Of a stretch of DNA of 64,000 bases, positions 9,490 through 21,622 are shown in pieces. Origin of the DNA: Mucor racemosus. Taxonomy: Eukaryota > Mucoromycota > Mucoromycetes > Mucorales > Mucoraceae. Position 1 is the stretch's first letter; every line of letters starts with the position of its first letter. Location of the stretch: the NCBI GenBank assembly GCA_027405735.1, contig JAPEHQ010000022.1, positions 310,001 through 374,000 of the forward strand, read 5' to 3'. Both the position numbers and the translations under genes were made by a program. The notes below the pieces were generated by a model, which was not told the DNA's origin, searched no databases, and saw only the letters and a program-made list of their open reading frames with translations.

Positions 9490-11817
9490 GTGTATTTTCA
9501 GGTTTGATGAATAATACTTAAAAAAGAATACAATTAAAAGAGAATGAGTAATGAATCAGTTCTTCAAATGTAGAGTAGTATAATAAAAACAAGATATCGT
9601 TTATTTAGATATAAAAGCATGGCCTTTCATATTGATTTAACATTGAGATCCTGAGGTGTAATTTAAGGCACTATTGAACTTTAGATCTGTTTTTTGATAG
9701 TAATTCATGGACTATGAATTGAAATAGATCAATCATAATTTAACCGTTCTTGCAGAGCTTGTAAATTGCCTTGTTTTAAGAATGCTGCGCTAAATGTGCT
9801 TGGATGTTGATTTTATAGCTACTTTATTAATTAACCGCTGGGATGAATTTATATGGTATCATAATTGAGGTCCAGGCGTTCTTGGTAATTACTGGATTAA
9901 AATTAGTACGCTAGGAGTTTCTTACATCCGATATCAAGACTTTGCGCTTCAATACATGTCGTAATTATTATATTGTAATATGTATTGATACTGTAGAAGG
10001 TGATAACATGTGGAACTTGATGGCATACAACATAGTATATGATTCATATTTTTGCCAATGGTCACGTCCGTCTTCCAAAAAAAAAGCCGAACAATCTCCG
10101 GAAGCAGCCATCTAATAATATTTCCAAGCTTTAAATTTCTAGAAAAAGTCACCGGACAGCCCGGACGCGGTTGTTTAAGTATCCCAAGCGACTATAAGAT
10201 GCGGGTATTGAAATTTCATACAAAGATTAAGGTTCGACTGTATTGCTATTAATTATTCAAAGGCTTATTTTAAATTTTAAGTAACATAAGTATAACCTAA
10301 ATCATTATTAGGCTAATAACGGATCTAACTTGAAAAGTATAAAGTGATATAACCGGATTCAAAAAAAGTCCATAAAATCACAAATTTAAAGGATTTATGT
10401 ATAAAATCCACTAAGGCCGACCTGTGCTGCACAAGATGCTTTTGTTGTGCGCAGGTGAGCCGCACACTATAGCCTGATGAGTTGTTGCGCCCACTAAATA
10501 ATGGCTAAAAAGATAACAAGATATACATGGGCACAACAAAAGAAACTGCACACGAGCATAACGAAAAGCCTGTATGTGTAGAATTATAGATTCTGTCCAT
10601 GTGCATGACGTTAATCCCATGTGTGCATAATAGTAGAATTGCCCATAAGCATAATATCATTATCCTTATTTGTTCATAACAATTAAATCTGACCATGAAC
10701 ATAATATGAGCTAATTGTATGGGCACAAATTGGTATGTACATGAGCATCGTGCTGTTCTCAAACTTCCATTGCATTTTTTAATGGACTAATGGGTTTTTA
10801 ATTACATTTGCTTTTATATTAATATTTATTATAGACAATAATACAATTCAATGCGTTGTTGATGTAGTAGAGCAATACATGCAAGCACCAATATAGTTAC
10901 GATTATCATCATTTTTTGTAGATATGTTTATAATAGCTATAATATTTACAGCAAGAATAGTTTTTGCTCGGGCATAAACTTAAACAACACTTACTGCTTA
11001 AATTTGTATGCAAGTCAAATCTAAGTTTATATATGTTACTTTATCACACATCACATATAAAATTTAAACAAATTAACCTTCGTTAAACTTACTATTTTAG
11101 TTTACAATTGTCAGCGGTAAAAAGATTTGTTTTCAAGTAAATAGTAGCTACGATCAAAACTATGGTAATTAGGCAAGACATTAGATCATTGTTCTTTTGT
11201 GATTCTATATCATTTAAAATTTCATCACTTTTCTGGAACATTTTATGAGTTTGTAGCCAGTTCTAGCTTTTCAATGAGTAGATATAAATATCATTGTTTT
11301 CGATTTGATCTGATAATCAAGAAATACGTCCAACAATACAATAGTAAATAATGATATTTGATCTTAGAATGCAGTTAAATAAAAATATCAGTCTCTAATA
11401 TAACGACTGCTACCTATATTAAAAACATTAGTCCCTTATGATAGGATGCGTATTCAGATAAAAGAAAAGAACATCAGCTTGAGAGTCTGATATGCCTTAT
11501 CAAACAGTGAATAATATTTTTGAAATATGAAAACAAAAAGAGAGAAACAACCCACGTAAAAAAAGATTTTCAAGGCTTCACATTATTCAGAGCAATTAAA
11601 ACCCTGTTAAATTGCACATTTTAGCCAATGTAAAAGCAGAATTACAGCGCATCAATCCATAAGCTAAACAAAATAGGCAATATCTGCTATCATAGAAACA
11701 TACATTTTTCTACTAGAAAAACTGTCTGTCATATCATACATTCATTAAAAAATTGCAAAAGCGAGCCCGTAGAGCGACACCAAAATTGAGCATAACACGA
11801 TCGAACGGCTAAGTCTC
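9490..11817 (+). repeat. Repeat modules delta and epsilon, copy 1
   Basis: Delta (about 9490-10260) includes TGATGAATAATACTTAA, GAATGAGTAATGAATCAG and CGCTAGGAGTTTCTTA. Epsilon (about 10260-11817) includes GACCTGTGCTGCACAAGATG, AATACATGCAAGCAC and ATCAGTCTCTAATATAAC. The same succession recurs at 38515-41782, where two LTRs interrupt it. This copy keeps the uninterrupted target sites (11070-11074 and about 11816-11820). No protein of note is encoded. Confidence 0.8.
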
Positions 11818-12458
11818 TTATACTATGGTATATTTCTAAGCTTTAAATGAAAATGCGTTTTTTTTTTTTACTTTTCTTATACTTAACCACGTACGGTCTG
11901 AAAATTCAGACTTTGTAGCGGACATTTTCGGGTCCCATTTTATCCTTACCATCACTCATGATTTTGATCAAAAAATAGAAAAATCGAATTTTGATACCAA
12001 AATCAATGTTTAAATATACTACATTGTGAGAGAAAATAGTAGCTATAGGTAATACGCATTTTATAAAAGCTTAATATTAAATGTTAAGTAATGAAACTTT
12101 GTACTTTTGTCCCAAAAACGGTTTTTTGATTAAAGGATTTTCATGTAATATTTTGGAATAGAAATATTTGTTGTTTTTTATTGAGCAAATAGAGAATTAA
12201 ATTCTGCATATGTGTAAATTTTTTGTTTTTATAATTGGTAGTATAATTAACTCTAGATTTGCAAAATCAGAAAAAAAAAATTAAAAAATGTCAAAATTGA
12301 CGATCTGGACAAGAATAATTTTCGAAATTAATATTCCGCTTATAAGCCTTGTAAGTCTTAGAAATAAGAGATTTTATAATACTTGAGAACTTTTTCAAGA
12401 ATTTACAATGCTGTACCCACTTGATTCAAGCTTATTACTGTAAATATTTATACAAAAA
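11818..12458 (+). repeat. Repeat module beta, copy 2
   Basis: Same sequence order as the copy at 5465. It ends abruptly in TATTTATACA, where other copies continue with TGTTAATATTATGTGG, and is joined directly to module gamma. Confidence 0.8.
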
Positions 12459-12808
12459 CTATTTAGTACATTAGGTCGGCTTTTCAGTTTATGAGTAATC
12501 AAACGATTTTGTTTTTTTCATCATTTTTCGTCCATTTTTTAAAATAAATTTTGGAATCTCGGTATGATAGGTTTTAAGCTGTGATAAAAACTATTATTTT
12601 GGTTATCTCGACGAAAAATCAATATTTTTCGTTGAAACAAAAAATGCAGAGTAGCAATCAATTATATCTAGCTTATGAATACAGGAATTAAGCCCTGGAT
12701 AATGAATTTTAAGTTTTACAAAATAATAAACTATCATTTACAACTGCAGAAAACAAAGAAAAAAAATTCCATCCTTGTGAATATTGATCCAATTAATCTT
12801 CAATTATA
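12459..12808 (+). repeat. Repeat module gamma, copy 1, left part
   Basis: Begins AAAACTATTTAGTAC and contains GGTTATCTCGACGAAAAATC and GATCCAATTAATCTTCAATT. It is homologous to 38090-38510 and 49085-49590. It is split by the Tc1 element and resumes at 14157. Confidence 0.8.
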
Positions 12809-14156
12809 CAGTCGGGGTTACTAATGTTTCATCCATTCCCTATTTTTTCTATTTTTTTTTGTTATACTTTTCTTTCAAACTCTTTCTTTATTAATAAAAC
12901 AATGTCCAAAACTTTTGAAATTAACATCAAAAAATTGCAAGACCCAACAGGAACCAAGCAAGATGTAAAAAAAAATGAAGCTTGGCGCAATTTTTTATTT
13001 AAAACAGCTTGGATTTAGCCAATATGACATTTCTACTATGATTGACATAAAGCGTCCTACAGTCCAAAGTATCATATCCAGAGGAGATCAAACTGGTACT
13101 ACTTTAACAGGAAAAAGTACTGGAAGGCCATCTACCTTTGATGATTATACACAACGCCATTTGGAGCGATCAATAAGGAGAGATCCCTTTCAAACATTAG
13201 AGACCATTACGGGGCAACTCAGAATGATGGGAAAAAATGTCTCTCGCTCGACAACAAGAAAATGGATAAGAAAGTTGGGCTTCAAGTACTATAAACCTGC
13301 TGTTAAACCCAAGTTAACAGAGGAACATAAAAAAAATAGACTGGAATGGGCACAATTTCATATCAATTGGTCTAATGAACAATGGAGACAAGTGGTTTGG
13401 TCTGATGAGTCAAGATTTCGTATTTGTGGCAATGATGGTACACCATTAGTTCTAAGAAAACAAGGTGAAAGGTATGAGAGTTGCCATATATTACGTTCGG
13501 TAAAATTTGGTGGTGGTAGTGTGATGGTTTGGTCTTGTTTTTGGGCTGGGGGTTTTGGACCTTTGGTCTTTATTGACGGAAATATGAATCAAGAATCATA
13601 TATTGATGTATTGTCGCAACACTACATTCCATGGGTTCAAGACTTACATCAAAATGAAGGTACTAATTTTGTGTTTCAGGAGGATAATGCTACCTGTCAT
13701 ACAGGTGCATATGCAAAATGGTGGAAGAGATCACATTCAATGAATGTTATGGAGGACTGGCCATCACAAAGTCCTGATCTCAACCCCATTGAACATGTTT
13801 GGAGCGAGCTCGCTCGTAAATTACGTAGCCGTAAACATCTAATTAATAATACCGAAGACCTTCGACGGGAACTTCTCGTCGCTTGGGAGAATATTGATGT
13901 TGAGTTCGCTGCCAAGTTAATTGAAAGTATGCCCAAAAGATGCAAGGCAATTATAGATAGCAAGGGAGAAGCAACAAAATATTAGTTTTATTATTTTATT
14001 TTTACTTTCAAGTAATAAACATATATATCTTATTTTTGACGAAGTATAGAATTATCAGAGACTTGCAATAAAGAGCAAACCAAATTTGAAAATAGGTGTT
14101 CATTATATTTTCATTTTCTTAATTTTTTTTGGATGAAACATTAGTAACCCCGACTG
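12809..14156 (+). mobile_element. Tc1/mariner transposon with perfect TIRs
   Basis: The element is 1348 bp. It has 27 bp perfect terminal inverted repeats at 12809-12835 and 14130-14156 (outer bases CAGTCGGGGTTACTAATG) and is flanked by TA on both sides (12807-12808 and 14157-14158). The insertion splits a gamma module whose empty form at about 49425-49465 reads straight across one TA, as does the copy near 38370-38385. It encodes one transposase. Perfect TIRs suggest a recent insertion. Confidence 0.95.
12975..13985 (+). CDS. Tc1-like DDE transposase
   Basis: 336 residues from ATG 12975. An N-terminal helix-turn-helix (QLGFSQYDISTMIDIKRPTV, residues 11-30) and a GRPS box precede a second HTH around residues 70-100. 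The catalytic DDE domain has D144 (WSDES), D237 (QEDNATCHT) and E273 (SPDLNPIEHVW), with 35 residues between the second D and E. A GGGSVMVWSCF motif sits near residue 180. It would cut and paste the element at TA sites in the nucleus. A second frame from ATG 12902 encodes a plausible native N-terminus (MSKTFEINIKKLQD...) that runs into this frame near 13000 only with a one-base shift in an A-run. The present start therefore may be secondary and the first helix slightly altered. Confidence 0.92.
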   Translation: MKLGAIFYLKQLGFSQYDISTMIDIKRPTVQSIISRGDQTGTTLTGKSTGRPSTFDDYTQRHLERSIRRDPFQTLETITGQLRMMGKNVSRSTTRKWIRKLGFKYYKPAVKPKLTEEHKKNRLEWAQFHINWSNEQWRQVVWSDESRFRICGNDGTPLVLRKQGERYESCHILRSVKFGGGSVMVWSCFWAGGFGPLVFIDGNMNQESYIDVLSQHYIPWVQDLHQNEGTNFVFQEDNATCHTGAYAKWWKRSHSMNVMEDWPSQSPDLNPIEHVWSELARKLRSRKHLINNTEDLRRELLVAWENIDVEFAAKLIESMPKRCKAIIDSKGEATKY

Positions 14157-14830
14157 TACATGATGGTAGATTTAAATTTATCCTGCTTAAAAATTTATAT
14201 TTCTATTTTTACAGATCACTGTAAATTGAGAAAATGATCAGCAAAACATGATATTTCTGTGCAATAAAACCATCTGCTGGTTGCTGTGTTCTATATTTCC
14301 GTGTTTGATAAATAATACTTAAAAAAAGGAATACAATTAAAGCAGAATGAGTAATGAACCAATTCTTCAATTGTATTACAAAAACAAGATATTGTTTATT
14401 TAGATATAAAAGTATGGCCTTTTATATTATTGATTTGAGATTGAGATCTTGAGATGTAATTTAAGGCATTACTGTATATTAAACCATTGGATCTGTTTGA
14501 TGGTAGTCAATGAGCATAAATGGATCAATCGTGATTCAACCGTGCTTGCAGAATTTGTGAGTTGCCTTGTTTTAATTCTGCGCTAAATGTGCTTGTTGGA
14601 TGTTGATTTGATAGCTACTTGATTGATTAACCGCTGGGATGAAGTAATATGGTATCATAATTGAAGCCCACGCATTCTTGGTAATTAGTGGATTAAACTT
14701 AGTACGTTAGGAGTTTTTTATATCCAATATCAAGACTTTGCACTTCAATATATGTTGTAACCAATAGATTGTAAGATGTATTGATATTGTAGAAGGTGAT
14801 AACGTATGATACTAGGTAGCATACAACAAT
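14157..14830 (+). repeat. Gamma right part and second delta copy
   Basis: After the Tc1 element the gamma module resumes (TACATGATGGTAGATTTAAA). It passes at about 14310 into a second delta copy (TGATAAATAATACTTAA, GAATGAGTAATGAACC). This copy keeps the uninterrupted TACTT site (14616-14620) used by an LTR in the homologous copy at 49910. Confidence 0.8.
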
Positions 14831-15109
14831 CTCGGCGAATTTCCATTCTAGCAACTAGTAACTTTCAACTGTACATAATACATAATAGTAGGTACACATC
14901 TTTGACACGATGACTTCAAAGCGACACTTACATAACCTACTGTGTGTTGAAAAAGTTATTGCCAAATTGCACCTATACTTTACTGTGCACTTTTAATGAA
15001 AACAGTTAAAAATACAATCTCTATTAAACGTATACTGCAGGCCCAAGTAATCTGCTGCTCTATATCATGGATATAAGGTATATATGAATAATAGGTACTG
15101 CAATTATTT

Positions 15110-15560
15110 TAAGTATCAGCATTTATGGATCATTGTGTATGCTATAAGTTTGAACAACAACAAGTTGGTTACATGCTGTATTTTATTTTACACCTATTAA
15201 GGTCTCAGTAAGCACGCCAGCTCTCACCGAATATGGATCCAAATGTGCTCCCATTGCAATGGTAGGTAGGTCTAGTGTTGATCCACATAATTGAAAAGTT
15301 TCAGCCTCCCTGAGTTGTTGTGGGAATGATGAAATAAAAATGCATACTTTATCCAGTTATTTTGTGTTTGTGTGTATGGGCTGTTTCAGATATTTTTCAA
15401 AAAATTTTGTGAAATCAAATAATGACTCAAAATTGAATCTTGGAATTGTTCTAGATTCACAATAAATATTTGAATAACATATCTTAATTTCATTAGCTAG
15501 CATTTGTTTTTGAAGGAGGTTGGCACAATTTTCAGCAAGGAACCTGTCTTTCTGTGCTTA
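15110..15560 (+). repeat. Repeat module zeta, copy 2
   Basis: Contains TATGGATCATTGTGTATGC, CAACAAGTTGGTTACATGC, CTCCCATTGCAATGGTAGG and GGGCTGTTTCAGATATTTTT. It is homologous to 9270, 50860 and the inverted 63150-63700 copy. Non-coding. Confidence 0.7.
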
Positions 15561-16241
15561 AAATAAATAAAGCAATTTAAAAAATGCTCCTGTTCAATGG
15601 GTATATAGTTATGCAAATGGGTTGAAAGTTTCCAAATATGTTCTACAGATGTCATTTAATAGCATACAGAATTAATTGTTTTGTATATATTCATTGATTT
15701 TCTACCTAAATCGAATGACCAGTCATTTCATATTTTTCGCAAATCTGGATATTCATATTGCCAGAAGCTTCAAAATGCTTTTAACATTATTAAAATTGCT
15801 ATTATGTATATACTACTTTGACTTTTGTGCCCTATAGTCTCAAAAATCCTTAAAATTGATGGATATACCAACGATAAAAACGCATAAACAGATTATATAT
15901 ACGGAAATTGACACAACATCTGTAAATGAAATGTTGCAATCAATGATTGATTTTGTAAAAAAAAAAAAAAAAAAAAAAAAATACCTTGATGTTTAAACGA
16001 TTTTTACACAAACAACGGCCTTGAAACTGATACTCATCTCACACAAATATTGCTCTTGTTGATTTGCTATACATATACCTATATATATTGATCTGGTATA
16101 GTGCATTACATTCAAGTCAATGCTTTTACAGTATAAAACGCCGAAACATTTGGGCGGAAAAGAGTCACCACAGAAATCTAAATACTGCGACAAATGATTT
16201 GTATTTTGTAACTTTTCTTTAATATCAAAAACGCATAAGCA
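15561..16241. other. Upstream region of UPF2
   Basis: AT-rich and without a gene. It includes a 25 bp poly-A run at 15957-15981. No TATA box or other core element stands out before the UPF2 start. Confidence 0.4.
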
Positions 16242-19200
16242 ATGGACGAAAGTAAAAAGGAGCTTCGACGTTTGAATAAACTCGCATGGGAGCGAGGAAA
16301 AGGGGGCAAGTTTAAATGGTTTAACCCTTTGATTAAACTCTAAATTAACATTCAATATAGAAACTCCAAAAAATCTCGACAGCAACATTAAGAAAAATAC
16401 TACATTTATCAAGAAATGCAAAACTTCGTTAGGCACAGATATGCGAACACAACTCTTGAACGATATCAACAAACTTAGTTTAGAAAAGTATATTTCGGAA
16501 ATTGTGGGTAGTGTAATGGAAGGTTTACTTAAATGTAAGACCAGTGTCGATATCGCTGCGGGTGTGGAGGTAAGTGGGCAACTGTTTTGATATGTTTATA
16601 ATTCTAACAATTCTCTTTATTCTACACAAAATAGGTCATTTCGGCTTTACATCAACGATTTCCAGATACATTCACCTTATTATTAACCTATCAGCTCGCC
16701 AAAGTCTTGCAAGTGCCCAGTAAACAATATTTGGCTACCTTGTCTGCGGAACAAAAGGAAAAGGAGGAATCAGCACGTATCATTAAACAGCGTACCTATT
16801 TACGTATCGTGTGTGAACTTTGGTTAGTCAATGTATTACGTTATGTCGAAGATGGGATTGCTACATTATCATCCGTCAATGTAGGTGGCATCGAAACTAG
16901 TCATCGTGATGCAGTTGCTGGATTAATTGGTGATTCTCAACAAATGAAATCTCAACAATCACCTACCAAAAACGTTGGAAATCATGTCAAGGAACCTTTT
17001 GTATACAAAGTTTTGAAAGAAATGTTGTCGAACGATAATGAACATATCAATCTACCTTTGGTAGCTTCTTTTTTAAAGAATTTTGGGTCTAGTGTTTTGA
17101 ATATCGTACCTCGTAAACAACGAGTGGCAGCAGCAGCAGCAGCAGCAGCAGACATGGAAGAGGCAGAGGTGGATCAACAACAACCTTTAGATACAGAATC
17201 AGTAATAACACCCGATACACATGCATTGTTGACCAATTTGTTTCAATCTTATTACAAATCTGTCTGTGTTCATTTAACCAAAATGCATAAAGTGATTCAA
17301 AAAATGGAACGCCATAACAATGAAATATTATTTGCCCGTGGTGAGTTGTCAGAAGAAAGTAAACAACGTCAAGAAAAGGCTAGTAAAGCTTACGAGAAAT
17401 TGTTGAATCATACACAAACATTATCTGATGCATTGGATATTGATATGCCTGATCTTCCTACTGATGAAACAGCATCGAAACAATCTATTGTCAGTGCTAA
17501 TACAGGAAACATGTTTAATGATGGTAAAGAAAATATGGGAAATGGTATTTGGGAAGATGAGGATGCTCGTAAATTTTATGAAGATTTGCCTGATCTTCGA
17601 ATTTTGGTGCCTGATGTATTTTTGGATTCTCAACAAGCTAGTGCTACTAAATCAGATGATAATGATGCCGCTACTAAAGAGCAAGATGAAACTGCTGGTA
17701 ATAGCAATATATCTTCACCCAACTTAAACGAACAAGAAGCAGTAGAAGAAGAAGAAGAAGAAGAAAAAGAAAACGAAGACAACGTAGAAGGGGAAGAAGA
17801 GCAACAAGCAGACGAAGGAGAAGAAGAGGATGATGATAACGATCTCGTAGATGAAGCACTTGAAGTCGCAGTGGATGAAGATGGAGACGATGCCAATAAA
17901 CCCAGCACCCAAAATGTTCAATTGGATAGTTTATTTGCTCGTTTACCTACCTGCGGTAATCGAGATTTGATCGATAGTGTTGCCGTAGATTTCTGTTATA
18001 TGAACAACAAGAATGCTCGTAAAAGACTTGTAAAGACATTGCTTGGTGTTCAACGTCAACGAGTTGATTTGCTCCCTTACTATTCTCGATTGATTGCCAC
18101 GCTTAATACTTATTTTCCCGATGTGGGAGAGATGGTGCTTGCTGCATTGACTTATGAATTCAAGGGGTTACAGAGAAGAAAGGCCCATAATTTATTGGAA
18201 ACTCGAATCAAGAATATTCGTTATTTGTCTGAATTGACCAAATTCCGTGTAGTACCTGCTCATACCATATTTCATTCTTTCAAGGTCGCTTTAGACGATT
18301 TTACCAACCACAATATCGACATTGTGTGCAACTTGTTGGAAACTTGTGGTCGATTCTTATTGAAATCGCCTGAAACTGGTGCTAGAACAAGTGGTATGCT
18401 GGAAACTGTGATGCGTAAAAAGACAGTGCAACATTTAGATAGTCGATATGCTACTATGGTTGAAAATGCTTATTATCAAGCTAACCCACCAGATAAATCT
18501 GCTATTAAAGTCAAGGAGAGATCAACCATGGAAATGTATATTCGTAAACTCATCCATGAAGAACTCTGTAAGAAATCTTTGGATAAGGTTCTAAAGCAAT
18601 TGCGTAAATTGCATTGGGAAGATGCTTCCATCCGTACCATCATGTCCAAGATCTTTCAAAAGATTTGGAAAGTTAAATTTGGCAATATTCATTTAATGGC
18701 AATTTTAGCTAGTGGAATAAATCGTTATCATACTGATTTTGGAGTACAAATTGTAGATGGTGTTGTAGAAGAAATCCGTATTGGATTAGAGCAAAATATC
18801 TTTAAACATAATCAACGTAGAATTGCAGTAGCTAAATACCTGGGTGAATTATACAACTATCGAATGATTGAATCACCTCTTATATTTGATACATTGTATT
18901 CTATTGTTACATTTGGCCATGGTTAGTTAAATTTTGTATGTTTTGTAATGGTAACACTAAAACCACACTAAATTTTTTAGAGTTTGGTAGACCTGCTAGA
19001 GAAAGATACTGCTCAATTGATGCCCCTAATGATTTTTTCCGTATTCGTCTTTGTTGTACTTTACTCGATACCTGTGGCATGTGCTTTGATAGAGGTAGTT
19101 CAAAAAAGAAATTGGACAACTTTTTGACATTTTTCCAGGTAATACAAAGCTAAAAAAAAAAAACCAGGTCGATCACCCTGATTAATGAAAGCTAACCATA

Positions 19201-20262
19201 CTATACGATAGATGTACGTTTTAAGTAAAAACAAACCTCCTATGGATGTTGATTTCATGATTACTGATACATTGGAAATGCTTCGCCCTCAATTACAAGT
19301 ATTAAATTCATATGAAGAAGCAAATGAAGCAGTTGATCGCATGTTGTTGGAACAGTTAAAGACAGTTCAAAGCACTACAGATGGCAAAGCACTTTTAGAG
19401 GATGGATTTGAAGAAAGTGAATTATCAGATTCATCAATGAGTGGGGGAGAAGATGATGAAGATGAGCTTTTGCCAGAAGATAGACAGCAAGACGATGAAG
19501 ATATTGATATCAACAATATCAGCAATCAGGATGAAGATGATCAAGATGTTGTTGTATTAAAGAACAAAAAAGAACAACTCTCTAGGGAAGATGAAGAGGA
19601 ATTTGAAAGAGAATTTAGTAAAATGATGAGTGATAGTATTGATTCACGTAAATTTGAAAAGAAAGCAGCCATGTTGGATGTACCTATTCCAATGAATTTA
19701 AGAGGATCTCAAGGTTAGTTTAATCATATTATACAAACTGTGTAACTTGCGCTAAATCTCCAAGGTTATATTTATAAAAAGATCGTCGTACAATAGCCCA
19801 AGGTACAAATAAACCCGAAACAGGCAAAATGGCATTTACATTATTGACAAAGAAAGGAAATCGTCAACAGGTATTGCAAAACCAAAGAGCCACATCTATT
19901 TTTATATCATGAAACTAACTTTTTATGCTGTAGACCAAAATTATGGAGGTTCCATCAGATTCTGTTTTGGCTGTTAGTACACGTTCAAAACAAGAAGCAG
20001 AGCGTGAAGAACAACAGCAATTGAAGCAGTTAGTATTAAATTATGAGGAAAGAGAAGAAGCAGCAGCACGTCAAGGTAAGGGGAACCGTTTCTTTATGCA
20101 ATATGCACACATGGCTAAAAAAAACGTTGTAATTTAGCTGCTGTAGAGGAGCGTGCAAGATTGCGTGGTCAATTCCGAGGCAAAAAAGTATTGCAAATGG
20201 GTGGAGGAGGTGCTGGTCATTCTTATGCAGCTGGTGGTGGATCCACATCATCTGGATGGTAA
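16242..20262 (+). CDS. UPF2: UPF2/NMD2 nonsense-mediated decay factor
   Basis: Eight exons (16242-16305, 16361-16569, 16635-18921, 18981-19138, 19212-19713, 19782-19870, 19934-20075, 20138-20262) sum to 3576 nt, 1191 residues. The N-terminus has the family motif LNKLAWE followed by NIKKNTTFIKK, opening the first MIF4G domain. A second MIF4G follows around residues 460-650, after a Glu/Asp-rich linker. The third (FRIRLCCTLLDTCGMCFDRG...KKLDNFLTFFQMYV) leads to a long acidic stretch and the C-terminal UPF1-binding part. UPF2 is the cytoplasmic scaffold joining UPF1 to UPF3 at premature stop codons. The first intron is of GC-AG type. Without it the N-terminal homology would be out of frame, which strongly supports the model. 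A short Ala run lies in the inter-MIF4G linker. Confidence 0.95.
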
Positions 20263-20565
20263 GAGAGAGAGAAAAAAAGGGGGGATAGGGGAAACCCTTT
20301 TTATACATTGTTGGTTTTTATGCAGATATCAAGATCATGCAATATGATTGTATAATACCGTTTTTCTCTCTATATAACTTATATATACATTGTAATAAAA
20401 GATGATGATTTATTGAAGAAGAAGAAGAAGAAAAAGAAGAAGGAAAGAGATAAAAGAAAGAAGGGATATTTGGGATGGAAAGGGGTGGGGGAACAAAAAA
20501 AAAATAGAGTAGTGATGATGAAGGGAGGGGGAGGGCGGGGGAGCGAGATACGATAGACATATAGT
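20263..20565. other. Convergent 3' intergenic gap
   Basis: 303 bp between the UPF2 and Rab5 stop codons. Purine-rich on the + strand (GAAGAAGAAG and GGGAGGGGGAGGGCGGGGGA), so it is a pyrimidine tract in the Rab5 transcript 3' region. AATAAAAG near 20395 is a possible UPF2 polyadenylation signal. Confidence 0.5.
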
Positions 20566-21622
20566 TTAACCTACACAAATAATCAGATAATATACATCAT
20601 ACAACATAAAATCAACCTACATGCACATCCACCATTAGATTCATTATTATCTAAATCAACACCTTGTGTATTCAATCCACCTCTTCTACGAGAACTATCA
20701 GCTAATTGTTCCAAAGGCATACGTTTAGCGATAGCATTAAAAAGTTCATTGACATTATGTGCAGTTTTTGCAGATGTTTCGAAAAATAACAACCCAGACT
20801 CATCAGCATATTCTTGAGCAGTCTATATCGTATTATATATGCATGTAAATAATGTCATCCACTTTTGCATATATTTCATCAAACCTTTGTTTCAATGGCT
20901 CTTCTTGCTTCTAAATCAGATTTATTGCCTGCTAATGCGATAACAATGTTGGGATCTGCTTGACGTTGTAATTCATTAACCCAAGCTTTTGCTTTTTCCA
21001 AAGAAGACTACAGTGTATTGATAAATAATTTGTATAAAAAGAAAATAGACGCCTACTCACAGCTTGTGTTATATCATAAACGACAACTGCACAATTGGCG
21101 TTACGATAATACATGGGAGCTAAACTTTTGTATCTTTCTTGACCAGCAGTGTCCCTAATTTTTTTTATTTTTAGTAAATGTCAGTTTATACAAATGTAGT
21201 ATAATTTTACCAAATTTCAAATTTGACAATAGTATTATCGTCTAATGTAATTGTTTGCGCCAAGAAAGCAGCTGTATACATATAAATATATATATGTTAG
21301 CGTTGTTGCTATAGTTACCTATATGTAAATTTACCTCCAATAGTGCTTTCTCTATATTCATCGAAATGATCTTTTACAAATCGCATGACCAAACTACATA
21401 TTTACCATGTGTAAATGTCAAAATATTTCATATTGAAAATGTCTAGTTAGTTTGTTCTACCTTGATTTTCCTACAGCAGACTCACCTAATGTGACATGAT
21501 GATATGCCTGTATATGAGTACATTTAATCTATTATATCAAACTATGTTTACAAACCTAAAAGTACCAGTTTAAATTGGTATGTTTTTCCTTGCTGTGATT
21601 GTGATTGTTGCTTTGATGCCAT
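20566..21622 (-). CDS. Rab5-family small GTPase (Ypt5/Vps21 type)
   Basis: Eight exons on the minus strand (21556-21622, 21461-21485, 21335-21393, 21211-21271, 21061-21154, 20885-21007, 20621-20822, 20566-20570) sum to 636 nt, 211 residues. G1 is GESAVGKSS and the effector loop is STIGAAF. G3 is [21 protein letters not shown]4 is GNKSDLE and G5 is [24 protein letters not shown] is diagnostic of Rab5. The C-terminus ends in a CAC motif (CxC) for double geranylgeranylation, reached only by splicing a 50 bp intron with donor GTAGGT to a five-base last exon that completes Cys and supplies TAA. Without that splice the frame runs on for 14 unrelated residues. Rab5 directs early-endosome fusion. It is convergent with UPF2. 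Confidence 0.92.

Noticed and set aside
17630..17921. Poly-Ser and Leu/Phe-rich frames antisense to UPF2
   Set aside because: By-products of the GAA/GAT-rich acidic linker of UPF2.
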